DNA of 64,000 nt from Podospora bellae-mahoneyi (lineage: Eukaryota; Ascomycota; Sordariomycetes; Sordariales; Podosporaceae), in NCBI RefSeq assembly GCF_035222275.1, contig NC_085883.1, positions 2,046,001 to 2,110,000 of the forward strand, given 5' to 3'. Below the pieces are notes generated by a model that was not told where the DNA came from, made no database searches, and saw only the letters and a list, made by a program, of their open reading frames with translations. Below are positions 11,202-22,917 of this stretch, in pieces (positions within the stretch are counted from its first letter, which is position 1; every line of letters starts with the position of its first letter). Made by a program: the position numbers and the translations under genes.

Positions 11202-12291
11202 ATGTCACCCACCACACCACCCCCAGCTCCGGCGGCCCCAGCAGCAACGACGGCACCGAATGCCGCTGCCGCCGCCAACCCAGACCCAGTATCCCAACTC
11301 TTCTCCGTCAAAGGCATCGTAGCCCTCATCACAGGAGGCGGCACCGGTATCCTACCTATCTCCACCCTCCCTTATTCATGTGACCATGTATTAACCAACC
11401 CTCATAGGAATCGGCCTCATCCTCACCCGCACCCTCGCCCTCGGGGGCGCATCAAGGATCTACATCCTCGGCCGCCGGCTTCCCGTTCTTCAATCCGCCG
11501 CGACGTCTGTCAACGCCCTCGTCGGCAAGAATGTAGTAATCCCTCTATACTGCGACATCACCTCCCGCATCTCCATCTCGTCCACCGTTTCTGTCATCTC
11601 CTCCGACCTAGGCTACATCAACCTCCTGATCTGCAACGCTGGCATCGGCGGCCCGCAAGTCCTCCTTTCTTCCACCACCCCGAACTCCCTGGAAGAGTTC
11701 CAACAACAGCAGATGGACACCGTGGCTGGCTGGGAGGAAACAATGAGGGCAAACGTGACAGGGGTGTGGTTCACGGCCATGGGGTTCTTGTCGCTGTTGG
11801 AAAAAGGGAATCATACGGAATGGGGAAAGGGGGGTGTGAGCTCTCAGATTATTGTTGTGAGTTCAATTGCTGGGTTTAATAAAAAGGCACCCGGGGGTTG
11901 GGCGTATGGGGCGAGCAAGGCGGCGGCTACGCATGTGGGTAAGATGTTGAGTGGGTTGGTTACTGAGTGGGGGATGAGGGCCAATGTTATTTGTCCGGGG
12001 TGTGAGTTTTACCTTGGCCACCTGGTGTTGGGGAGATTGGGCCGCTGACAGGAAATAGTGTTCCCGAGTGAGATGGCGGCGCCGATTGTGGAAGCGGCTG
12101 GGGGGTCGATGACGGGGGGTGGGGTGATTCCCCTGGATAAGAGCGTTGTTCCTTTGGGGAGGATGGGAGATGAGAAGGATATGGCGGGGCAGATTTTGTA
12201 TTTGGCTTCGAGGGCGGGGGCGTATTGTAATGGGAATGTGGTTTTGGTTGATGGGGGGAGGTTGGGGACTTTTCCCAGTGCTGGGTATTAG
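11202..12291 (+). CDS. Short-chain dehydrogenase/reductase, RhlG-like (3-oxoacyl reductase type)
   Basis: Exons 11202-11346, 11408-12001 and 12059-12291 give 323 residues. Short-chain dehydrogenases are NAD(P)H-dependent oxidoreductases. The Rossmann motif TGGGTGIG is split by the first intron. NAGIGG follows, and the catalytic serine and YGASK lie near residues 190-210. The second intron uses a perfect GTGAGT donor at 12002 and restores the family motif CPGLFPSEM. The product resembles fungal RhlG-type 3-oxoacyl reductases, but the substrate cannot be told. The first 35 residues are proline- and alanine-rich and might be disordered or a weak targeting segment. The sense strand of the last exon is very G-rich. 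The gene stands alone, with no biosynthetic neighbours. Confidence 0.85.
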
Positions 12292-15200
12292 GGGGATACC
12301 TCGGGGGGTGTCGTGGGTGCATGTTGACAGAACTCTGGGGTATATATGTGGGTAGGTAGGTGATGGTGGTGGGAGCGTCTATTGTCATGAGAAGACTAGA
12401 TGGTGGGACTCTGCTTGAATTGGTCTCAAAAACTGTCTTTCAAAGCCTTGCCCCCAAATCTGTAGTTGAGGTATGTGGTTCAAGCTCGCTGTTACACAAC
12501 TCAGGTGATGAGCAAAGCAAGATAGTGAGAATATGTCTCAGCGTCTTTACATATGCACAGTTTTCCACACAGCTTTCACGCCCCGCCCTCCCCTCGAAGA
12601 CACCAACGTCAGCCCTACGGCTACACAGCCCAATCAAGATAGGGGTTCGCATGTAACTTGGGTGATGTCGTGGACCCCTGAACCGTTGATCTTCTTCCCT
12701 CCCGTTAGATCTCCGCTCCCGTTCTATCCCCGCCCTGCCCGGCTGACCGGACACCTACCCATCACCGGCATAATCGGACACCCGGTGACGAATCTTGTGC
12801 CTCTTTTTGGGTACTGCTGTGTGGTGTAGATGTACTAAATACCTACTCATATAACTGTTGAGAATTGTACCCGCCGAAGAAGCCTCACCTCTCAGGGGGG
12901 GGAAATGTAGTCCGGTAGCACAAGCTTTTCAGAGTCCCTTCTTTTATGCATATTTTGGTAGGGTTTTTTTTTTTCTTGGGCCGGAGCCCGGAGCTGACGA
13001 GAGACATTCATAGTCTTGATGTATATACTCCCCAATGTTCAACATCACTCAGGGTGGGTTGTCCGGGAAGTTCGGTCTAGAGGTCCGGTCGCGGTGGTTT
13101 GTTCTGTTGTTGAACCTTCTCATCTTAGCCATCACAATACAATTCCCGGTGTTATTTTTTTGTTGAAGATTCTTGGGGACCCTACCAGTCTTCAACCGAA
13201 ACCCACAGACCGCCTCCTGCCCTGTGCGCTAGAAGTACAGAAAATATGGGTCAGCTTTTGCGGGTGACGTCACACCCTATTAGGTAAGCCGATGGATGAA
13301 ACGCCGTTTCTGGTGTAAAAGGTTGAGAGCCAAACCGACCCGATAAGAACTGGGCCAACAAACAATGGGCTTTTGGTATCAAAGGAGCTCCTGGAAGGAA
13401 ATACGATAGGAGTTAGGAGATTTCGCGCGACGGGGGAACGGGTAAGTGATCCCGTTGCGTTTGGCAGGATGGACATCCTTATCGATCAAGCACGAGGCGC
13501 GAAATGGCGAAGCGCTAGACAGGAAGGACTCCGCAATCTGCCCGCAAGGGAAACCAACCGAGCGGGGACCCACCTCACTCCCGGCGATTCGGGGCCCCGC
13601 GTTTTTGTGTGTGTGTGTGTGTATCTGATGGAGACGACCCCGGCAGTGTGGGAGGGTCCGGAGATGCGGGTGACTATTATCAAAAGGGTCCACTGTTGAG
13701 GTTCTGAATAAGAGATTTGCGGAAGGTTTATAATTGAGGGTGTTCTAGTGGCTTTGTGGGAGATATCCACTGGCCGGTTTGATAGTTATAGCGTGGTGGT
13801 CGTGGGTAGTTGAGTCTTATGTTGGTGGGGTTGCATGTGCCAGAGGAGGAAGACGTCAACATCGAAAGTGCTGATCAGCAGAGGGGGAGCTCGCTGCTCA
13901 ATGGGTTGTCGTCAAACATCTGAAGATGAGAAAGGAGGGGTAAACGCCATGGCAGTCGGCAGGAACAGGAACCATTCATCTTCAAATGGTGGTGTCCTCC
14001 TGCCTGCCGACCTGCCCATTCTTCCCCTCTTCTGCCCTCCATCTCGAGGGAGAGCTGTTGTCCTACCAACTCCCGGTTCCCCAAATCGGGCATTCAGTGT
14101 ATGTATACTCTTTTTTGATTCCACAAACTTTCTCATCCGGATAAGATGGGAGTTTGTGTAAGCTCCGATGAATGGAATGACGTTGGGGAGTCCGATGACG
14201 GGGGCGTATCAGATTGACATCAACCACCACAAAATATTTGATACGAACAGAAGAGATATCTAGAGACGGGTGCTGCCATATGTACCAGATAAATACCGAG
14301 AAACCCCGCTCTTGAATATAATGGTGGACGCGAATGCACACTCTCTCACAAGCCAGCCAGCCAGCCAGCCTGTGAGAAAGGCACGGCATCAGGATATGGT
14401 CACCTCGAAACGGGCCCAAGCACCGCGCCAGAAGAGAGGTCACAGATATCACAGTCTTCTCTTCTTTCCATACAGAACGTGTGTACCTGAGGCAATGAAT
14501 AATGGAAAGGTACCTGGTGCCAAAGTTTAAATCTGAGAAATAGGTCGACCAGGAAGCCACCGTCAAACACAAAACCCAAGGACCCCCTCACTTACACTGA
14601 CTGGCAAGAAGCTCCTCCTCACTCTTCCCTGACACAAGCACATCCGGACCGCCGCCGACGGGAGGGACGCCTTGTTGCAGCCCAGACAGGCCACACCACA
14701 CCACACACCGTTTACATTCCGTCGTCGCTGCTGCTGCCATTTCATTCCATAAATACAAATTGCGACCGACCGACCGACCTACCAGCGGGAACCGGCCATA
14801 TCTTTTTCTTTTTAAAAAAGCTCGACTGAATATCCCCCCCCTTCAGCCCGCAGCATCCCCCCATCCTTTGTTCTTGACTCCTTTTTGCCCGAACACGACA
14901 AATAAGGAACACACATACACACACAACTCCCAGATCAAACTTCAATTTTTGACTATCCTAAGAAACTTGGCCTCCTTTTATCCTATCAATTGCTACACAC
15001 ATTAGAAACTCTTGACCCCCATTTCCATTTCACCGCGACGTGTGCGGTCTCCTTGGCCACGGCATTCCCGGTTATCCCAACAAAAGAAAACCCCATCATC
15101 CTAACCACCAAGTCCGTACGGCCGGCGTCCCGTTTCTAGCGTGCACACACGCGACGACCCCGCCGCTTCTACCTTAGCTCCCATTCTAGTACCTAACACT

Positions 15201-16145
15201 ACGAGCTTGTTGTACCTCTGCTACCCTAGCTTCGCAGCTGTCACAGGACGAACCGAGCTACCATCAGACCGAAAGCTTCTGCTTTCTTGTCGTCACGGGA
15301 CTTTCTAGCGACCGAAGATCACAACGTTCTGTTTTTCTAGGGGAATTATACCGATACTTACTGTACCTTTCATCTCCAGGTAGGTTATTGCTTTCTTCAC
15401 ATGGCATCTTATACAAGACTGGTTGGGACCCTGGGATATATTGCCGACCCCTACTCCCGCACTTATACATGGGATCGAGCTCCACCAAACCCGCGGCCCG
15501 GAGACGGCTCTAAAGTTTCCCGGGGCTTGATGCCGGACAGTCCCCCCTTCGTTTTCCGAGACTCTGGCCAACTCGAACCAAACAAAGTGACGAAAAGCCC
15601 GCGACCGCAAGCCCGCGACCGCATGCCCACCACGCCGAGCGCTTGTTGCCGACCAAAACCGGGGGCAGGGGGGGGCCCCGCTCCCCTTCTTGGCGCCGTC
15701 AACAACTCACTGGAACCAAAACCACCATGACGGCACTGACGTCGGCTGGTCACTCCCCCTTCCCCCCATGCGTCCGGGGGACGAGTTGATTGCCGGATTG
15801 TTGCCCGGGTGGATTTTCTGCACATCTTACCAAAAAGAAGAACAAACCAGGTCGGCTAACTTGATGTGTGTGAAGAGTGTGTTGTTGTGCTTCGCGCTTT
15901 GAAAGGACTGCCTATTCGACCGTGTACGTTTACCGAATCGCGAGCTGCTTGCTCTACCACTTGCTTTGTGATATAATAAGTTGGGGTAAAAGGTTTCAAC
16001 TTGGAAAGCAAAAACAAGAGCTGGTCAGCAACCCTTTTTTTCTCCTCCCCTTTCCTCAACCACTCCCTCCCCATTGTTTTGGTTTATATTTGCCTGTTTT
16101 TGGTCTTTTTGTCGTTTTTGAATACAACAACGCCGGCCGCCCGTC
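12292..16145. other. Long stretch without a recognisable gene
   Basis: This 3.85-kb stretch holds only short overlapping open frames on both strands, none with a recognisable domain or plausible splice continuation. A (GT)n run lies at 13606-13622 and a short AGCC repeat near 14352-14369. From about 14,580 to 16,145 the plus strand is pyrimidine-rich with short CA and TC tracts, as expected for the promoter and a long leader of the carrier gene that follows. A non-coding RNA cannot be excluded. Confidence 0.5.
13606..13622. repeat. (GT)n microsatellite
   Basis: A simple GT dinucleotide run of about eight units in non-coding sequence. Confidence 0.9.
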
Positions 16146-17208
16146 ATGTCCTCATTCAAGCAAGAAGCTGAAGTTGGTCGGACTAGGGGACCCGAAGCAA
16201 TGGGATCAATGAAGAACGACAACCTCCCCGCCGCCAGCGATTTCCTCCACACGCCCCTCGTCCGGGCGGCGCTTCCCTTTATCAATGGCGGCCTCAGCGG
16301 GATGGTTGCCACGACGGTGATTCAGCCCGTCGACATGATCAAGGTGCGCATCCAGCTTGCGGGCGAGGGTGTGGCTGGTGGACCGAAGCCGACGCCCATC
16401 TCGGTGACTCGCGACATCTTGGCCAGCGGAAAGGCGCTCGATTTGTATACCGGACTCTCGGCCGGTCTGCTCAGACAGGCCGTGTACACGACCGCCCGCA
16501 TTGGGTTTTTCGACACCTTTATGGGCAGCCTGTCAGCCCGGGCCAAGGCGAACGGAAAGCAGGTTGGCTTTTCGGAGCGTGCCACTGCTGGTTTGTCGGC
16601 CGGTGGTCTGGCTGCCATGCTGGGCAACCCGGCCGATCTGGCGTTGATCCGCATGCAGAGTGATGGGTTGAAGCCGGTGGCCGAAAGGAAGAATTACAAG
16701 TCTGTGATTGATGCCCTCACTTCGATTGCGAAGAGCGAGGGCGTTGGTGCTCTTTGGGCCGGTGCGGCTCCGACGGTGGTGCGTGCCATGGCGCTCAACT
16801 TTGGGCAGCTGGCTTTCTTCAGCGAGGCCAAGGCGCAGCTGAAGCAGCGGACGCAGTGGTCGGCCAATGCTCAGACTCTGACGGCCAGCGCAGTGGCTGG
16901 GTTCTTTGCTTCGTTTTTCTCGTTGCCGTTTGACTTTGTCAAGACGAGGTTGCAGAAGCAGTCGAGGGGGCCGGATGGGAAGCTGCCTTACAAGAGCATG
17001 GTGGATTGCTTTGCCAAGGTGGCGAAGCAGGAGGGGGTGATGAGGTTTTATAGAGGGTTTGGGACGTATTATGTGAGGATTGCGCCGCATGCGTAAGTGA
17101 TTCGTCCCTGGGTGAAGATGACGGTCTTTTGAGACGATGCTGACTGGTGTGTTATATAGGATGGTCACTTTGATTGTGGCTGATTACCTTGGGTGGCTGA
17201 CCAAATAA
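16146..17208 (+). CDS. Mitochondrial carrier, 2-oxoglutarate/malate type (SLC25 family)
   Basis: Exons 16146-17092 and 17160-17208 give 331 residues. Mitochondrial carriers exchange metabolites across the inner membrane through six helices in three repeats. The signature of each repeat is present: QPVDMIKVRIQ, NPADLALIRMQ and LPFDFVKTRLQ. The stretch YTGLSAGLLRQAVYTTARIG and the second-repeat motif ALIRMQSDG match the oxoglutarate/malate carrier group (human SLC25A11), which supports the malate-aspartate shuttle. A 67-base intron sits just before the last 16 codons and leaves the ending AMVTLIVADYLGWLTK. The first ATG gives a 40-residue polar extension before helix 1; ATGs at 16200 and 16209 are alternatives. 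A dicarboxylate carrier is the nearest alternative function. Confidence 0.9.
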
Positions 17209-17934
17209 GAGGGAGGGTGATGGGTGATGGGAGATGGATAATGGGGGATGCGGTTGTGGGTGTTGGTTGCGTTGGTTTCCTATAAAATCATTGTCAGGGT
17301 GCATCAAGAGTTTTCTTTTTTTTGTCTCTGGCGTTGCTTGGAATTTTCATGTTGGTTTTCTTGTTTAGGAGGGTATCAGTTTTTTTGGGGGGGTTCTTTT
17401 TTTTTTCTTTCTTTTCTGTTTTTATACTTAGGTATACCATAGGCCTTGGGTGTGAGTGTGAGAGAGACAAGGCTGTATATAGTTGGCTATTATTCACAAT
17501 CCGAGATTGAGCTGGTGTATGAAAATTACGAGAGATGTTGTTGGTGATGGGGTATGGTGAGATTGGAGATTGATAGATAGTGCACGGGTCACGTTCCCTT
17601 ATTCGAGCCAAATTCTTTGCCGGTAAAACATCGGAGTTGATTGGATAAGGAAATGCAGGGACGGGACGTGCACGGGCTTCTTTGATGATCGGGGGCAGGA
17701 GGTGCAACTGTGGGGAATCTCCAACCGAGCGAAGCTGCTACTCCCTCCATGAATAAGTTTGGGTGGTTTTTGTTCCTTTTTTTGCCTGCACATTTCCACG
17801 TTCGGATTTGCTTCTTTCTTTCTTTTATGATTTTGGCGGGCTTAAGCATTGATTTGGCAGGCAGTTCTTTTATTCTTTTGTTGAGTGACAGTTTTGAAGC
17901 AGAAAATGTGAGCTTGAGGGAAAGCAAGCAAGCC

Positions 17935-17970
<36 letters not shown>

Positions 17971-17987
17971 AGCAAAAAACCTAAGTT
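17209..17987. other. Gap before PAN2 with T-rich and AAGC-repeat sequence
   Basis: It contains the carrier 3' flank with T tracts (17318-17420) and the PAN2 promoter and leader. The leader ends in a CAAG tandem repeat just upstream of the PAN2 start. No gene is supported. Confidence 0.6.
17921..17966 (+). repeat. (CAAG)n tetranucleotide repeat in the PAN2 leader
   Basis: About eleven tandem or near-tandem CAAG units, ending about 20 bases before the PAN2 start codon, so they probably lie within the 5' untranslated region. Confidence 0.85.
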
Positions 17988-20900
17988 ATGGATCCAGATT
18001 GGAACGAGGTGAGTTTTTTTTTCTTTTTTTTCTCTCTTGTTGTTGCGTGAGAGAGAGAGAGTGTGTGTCTTTGTTGTTGTTCTTCTTGTTGTTGTTCTTC
18101 TTGTTGTTGTTCTTCTTGTTGGTGTTCTTGTTGTTGTCTTTTGATACTGAGCTGGGATATGGGTTGAAAGAAGGAAAGGGAAGAGTGGAGTTGAGTGTGG
18201 ATGATGCCCCGCCATGAAGTTGTTGCTGGCTGGCTGGCTGGCTGGGGGGGAGGAATCACGACTCGACTCTCGCGACCTGCACTTTTACGCGACGGGGGAA
18301 GAGAATATGTTTGGGGATTGAGAGAGAAAGGGACCAGATGGCTAATTACTTTTCCGACTGGACGCCACAGGTCAACCGCATCACCTACCCGGTGCCGATG
18401 CCGAATGATTTCAGGCATCCCACCACCCATCCGTCGGCGCATCCGCATTCGCATCATGGAGGTTTACATCAGGGGGTTGTCGGTCAGGGTTATGGAGGGG
18501 GGCCTCCGCCGGGGATAGGTGGAGGGGGGATTGTAGGGGGTGTTGGGGTGGTTGGTTTGCAGCCTGCTACGGCGCTGGCGTTTGATCCCCAGGCTGAGTT
18601 GTTGTGGGCTGGGGATTGGAAGGTAGGTTTATGCCGGAAGGGAAATAGAGGGGGGAAGAGGCTGACGGCTGGGATAGGGACGGGTGACTTCTTTTGCGAA
18701 CCGAGAGCTCCGACGATATACGGCCTTCAAGATTCAGATCGATCCGACCGAGGGCCCAGTACAGCAGTTTCTGTTTCACGAAAAGGGGGTGATTGTGCTT
18801 GGGAGGAGGGTGGTGCATATGGCTATGAGGAGAGGCCCGGTCCTGTGGAATATACGGCATGAGGGGATGAAGGACTTGCGCTGCATGAGCTTTACGAGCA
18901 AAGGGGCGAGCGAGATTCTGGTGGCCGGGTGGCAGGACACCATGTTTGTTATCGACGTGGTCAAGGGAGAGGTCACAAAACAAGTGCCGGCGCCACACCA
19001 CTACAAAATCATGAAGAGGGGAAGGTATATCTGTGCTGCGACCGAGACGGGGCGGATCGACATTGTGAACCCGACGACGTTCAAGGTTGAGAAGGAGTGG
19101 CAGGCGCATCAAAGCTACATCAACGATATGGATGCGTCAGGGGATTATATCGTCACTTGTGGGGGATCATACAAGCAGCAAGGGCCGGGTTCGTCAAGCA
19201 GGGTGCCAGATCCTTATGTCAATGTGTATGACTTGAGGAACATGACGTCGATACAACCGATGCCATTCCCTCCCTTGGCCGCATATGTGCGGCTGCATCC
19301 GAGGATGCTGACAACGACTATTGTTTCGTCGCAACAGGGGCAGATGCATGTGGTGGATATTATGAATCCAAACACCACGAATATCAGGTATGCGCATCTG
19401 CAGGCGTCGATCAACCTGTTCGAGATCGCGTCGTCAGGGAGAGCGCTGGTCATTGCGGACAATGACAGGAATATTGCGCTTTGGGGGTCGCCATCGGACG
19501 GGATACAGTTTACTAACATCGGGGCGCCGATCACGTTTCCTGAACCCGAGGAGCCGGCGCCGCATGTTGACTGGAGTGTTGATGCTCCTTTGAGCACCGT
19601 GGGAATGCCATATTACTACGGGACAATGCTGTTCTCTGCCTGGCCGGCCGACATCATATCAGATGCTGGCGCTCCACCACCACAGGTTGACCCAGCCTTG
19701 CTCGCCACCTTGAACAAGACAGAGTTTGGATACTTTGGTCCCAACAAAACAGGTCTTCGACGCAATCAGATCGAAGACACGCGGGCTTCCAAAGCATCCA
19801 ACAAGTTGCAAGCACCAAAGTTCTTGAGCGAAAGAGCAAGAGATGGCCCGGTGACAGACAGTCATGTTGATCAGGAAACATTGGCCCAAGATGCCGCAGA
19901 GAGCCTGAAGCCGGAACCGCCACCCATTTACGGCACACTGGAGATCAAGTACAGCCGGTTTGGCGTTGACGATTTCGACTTTGGCTTCTTCAACAAGACA
20001 AAATATGCCGGTCTCGAGAATCAAATCCCGAACTCGTACGCCAATTCTTTGCTGCAGGTCATGAACTACACCCCTCTTATCCGCAACATGGCCCTTCAGC
20101 ACGTCGCCACCTCGTGCGTCACAGACCTCTGCCTCCTGTGCGAGCTTGGATTTGTCTTTGACATGCTCCAAAAGGCAGACGGCCTGACGTGTCATGCCAC
20201 GAATCTTTTCAAAACTATTACTGGTAGAAGCGAATCACAGCCTCTGGACCTTCTCGAAGAAGATCTTCACAGCCACCGGGTATCTTCGACCACGGGCGGA
20301 GCTCAGCCAGGTCCTGCCCCCCATACGAGGGTACAGAACTTGTGCAGGTTTCTCATGGACAAGACAACGGTTGAGTACCAGAGCATTCAGCCCATCTCCA
20401 CCGCGTTGGAGCGGACGCTGTTGAAGCTGCCTGACCCTCCGAGCCCGAAGGAATTGACGTCAAAACTACTAACCACCTCTGCGGTTGTCAGAATCAACTG
20501 CACAAACTGCCGGACGGAAACAGCAAGGTCGGGAGATGCTCAAGTCATTGATCTTATTTACCCCCCTCCAAGAACGGCGATTAGGAATGCCAGGGCGCCT
20601 CGGACGACGTTCTCCCAGGTGCTCAAGATGGGGGTGGAAAAGGAGCTGGGCACTAAGGGCTGGTGCGGCAACTGCAAGCGGTACCAGAGTTTGCAGCTGC
20701 GCAAGACTGTCGAGAGCGTTCCGGCGGTTCTGACCATCAACACTATGATTGTGCAGGAGAACCGCAAGCTCTGGGCCACGCCGGGGTGGCTGCCGGAGGA
20801 AATCGGCGTCATAGTGAGCGGCGGGCAGTTTTTCTGCTACGAAGGCGAGGACCTGAGAGTTCACTTGCAACGGGGCGCGCACGAGATCACGGTGTACTCG

Positions 20901-22148
20901 CTGATGGGCATGGTGGTGAACATTGAGCACCCGCCACCGCAGAAGCCGCACCTGGTAGCCATGGTCAACGTGGCGCACTCGGAGCCGACAGCGCCGGCGG
21001 AGAGCAAGTGGCACTTGTTCAATGACTTTTCCGTCAGGAGGGTGTCGAGCGCCGAGGCGCTGACGTTCAACGCGGCGTGGAAGCTGCCGAGCGTGTTGAT
21101 GTACCAGATCAAACAGGCGAACAATAAGAGCAACATGGAGTGGAGGACGAGGCTGGATACGTCGATTCTGTACAAGGACCTCGGGCCGCCGCCGCAGCAG
21201 CAGCAGCAGCAGCATTCGGACGAGAAAAAGACGTATCGGCTGCTGGACGAGGCGACGGAGAGGCCGGGGCCGGGGACGATTGTGGGGTTGGACACGGAGT
21301 ATGTCTCGCTGAAGGACCAGGAGATCCAGATCAACTCCAACGGGGAGAAGGAGATGCTTCGGCCGATGTGGCTGGCGCTGGGTCGGGTGAGCGTGATCAG
21401 GGCGCGGGGGGAGAGGGAGGGGGAGGCGTTTATTGACGACTGGATCACCATCAGGGAGCCGGTGCACGATTATCTGACACAGTACTCTGGCATCACGGCC
21501 GGGGATCTGGACAGCAGGACGAGCAAGCACACGCTTGTGACGCTCAAGACGGCGTACAGGAAGATTTGGACGTTGCTGAACCTGGGGGTGACGTTCCTGG
21601 GGCATGGGTTGAGGCAGGATTTCAGGGTGATGAATATCCATGTGCCGAGGGCGCAGGTGATTGACACGGCCGTCATCTATCACTTGTCGGCCTGGAGGAG
21701 GGTACTGAGCTTGAGTGTGCTGTCGAGGGTGGTGCTCAAGCAGAAGATTCAGCAGGGGCAGCATGATTCCGTGGAGGATGCGCAGGCTGCGTTGAGGTTG
21801 TATAAAAAGCATCAGGAGTACGTGGATGCCGGATTGTGGGAGAGGGAGATTGAGCAGATTTACTTGAGGTGTAAGGCTATCGGGTTCAATGCCAAGTTTG
21901 AAGGGTCGGGGGATGGTATCATGGGAGGGGGAGGGATGGTGAAGAGGACGGATACGCCTCCAGTTGGGGGGGCTGTTGGGGCGGCGGATGGGGTGGCTGG
22001 GCCGACGACGCCTGTCCGTAAGGCGGCGGTGTTGGGGACGGCGGGGAGTGTTGGGATGGTGGGATCGGGAGGGTTCGGGAGTAGTGGTGGTGGCGGTGGT
22101 GCTTTTACGCCTACGAAGGGGGGCAGTACTGGGTCGCCTAGGAGATAG
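17988..22148 (+). CDS. PAN2: PAN2, catalytic subunit of the Pan2-Pan3 poly(A) deadenylase
   Basis: Exons 17988-18008, 18371-18622 and 18678-22148 give 1247 residues. Pan2 trims mRNA poly(A) tails in the cytoplasm with Pan3. The first exon is only seven codons (MDPDWNE), the same start as fungal Pan2 proteins, and is followed by a 362-base intron. Exon 2 carries a His/Gly-rich insert before the propeller motif ALAFDPQAELLWAG. An N-terminal WD40 propeller runs to about residue 390. It is followed by a pseudo-ubiquitin-hydrolase domain (NSYANSLLQ, lacking the catalytic cysteine) at about 500-900. The DEDD exonuclease spans about 955-1140 with GLDTEYVSL, LGHGLRQDF, DTAVIYH and HDSVEDAQAAL, so all catalytic acids are visible. 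The tail is Gly/Ser-rich. The frame stays open for 102 codons after the single TAG stop. Confidence 0.97.
18071..18127 (+). repeat. 15-base tandem repeat in PAN2 intron 1
   Basis: TTGTTGTTGTTCTTC is repeated about 3.8 times inside the first intron of PAN2, after T, GA and GT runs. It probably explains why this intron is several times longer than others nearby. Confidence 0.9.
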
Positions 22149-22917
22149 GCGACACTGGGCGATGAAGGGAAGGAGGGAGAGGCGGGTGGTCCGGAGGTGG
22201 AGGAGAGCGGTCCGAAGGAGGAGGAGAACGCTTCAGAGGAGGAGGAGAGCGGTCCGGAGGAGGAGGAGAGCGGTGTTGGAAATCTGTATAGGGGGGTGAG
22301 GATACGGAGACGGAGGGAGAGCACTCTTGGGAGTGGGTTCTCTGACGATGATTACAAGCGAGTGAGGATACTGAGACGGAGGACGAATGCTCTTCAAAGC
22401 GGGTTGTCTTCTGATGGTTCAGAAGTTGGAGTAGATTGGGCGACAGTCACAGGTTAGGTAGACGAGCGAGTTGAATTGATGTAAGCGTTTGTGCATTAAA
22501 CTCGGAGGGTAGTCTGTGTGACTGTGTAGTGGTTGAGATCCGATATGGCTGTGAATTGCATCTCTCCTTTGAGGTATCATTCATGCGAACCTATGGTTGC
22601 ATTTTCAATAAGATGGCCTGTGACATCTGATAGGTCAACGGCATCTGCTGCAGGTGGTGGGCAAGGGGAGAAGTATGAGATGTGATTCGCTGGGAATTCA
22701 AGACGGTTTAATTTGGAGGTGAAGGCTGGGGTGGCTTCTGCGGTAAGACGTTTTGGAAATTTATTAAAGGTCATCTTTCCTTTTCAAAATGAGCTTTCGA
22801 GCTCGTGATGGGGGTTTTCGGTTGACATCAACGCATTTTCACGTCGTGCCAGCATTGCCATTGTTGATACGGCGCAGCAAAAGAAGTCACCTAACCATTC
22901 ACCAACTCAACGTCAAA
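22149..22917. other. Gap between PAN2 and the P450 gene, with an in-frame open tail
   Basis: The first 309 bases (22149-22457) are open in the PAN2 frame and carry purine-rich repeats of GAGGAGGAGAGCGGTCCG type, then two diverged copies of a roughly 70-base unit starting with GTGAGGATAC. The rest is ordinary spacer and P450 leader. Another ATG in frame with the P450 lies at 22789, but I prefer the later start. Confidence 0.6.
22190..22440 (+). repeat. Degenerate tandem repeats downstream of the PAN2 stop
   Basis: About four units of an 18-30 base GAG-rich repeat at 22190-22275 are followed by two roughly 70-base copies. Both copies begin GTGAGGATAC and continue with GAGACGGAGG; they start near 22295 and near 22360. 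Confidence 0.6.

Noticed and set aside
20469-21812. 447-codon open frame antisense to PAN2
   Set aside because: It lies opposite the conserved pseudo-hydrolase and exonuclease domains, has an arginine/proline-rich translation and no recognisable family.
22789-22917. Upstream in-frame ATG of the P450
   Set aside because: The added 43 residues precede the expected membrane anchor, look like untranslated leader, and the ATG at 22918 has better context. It remains possible but less likely.
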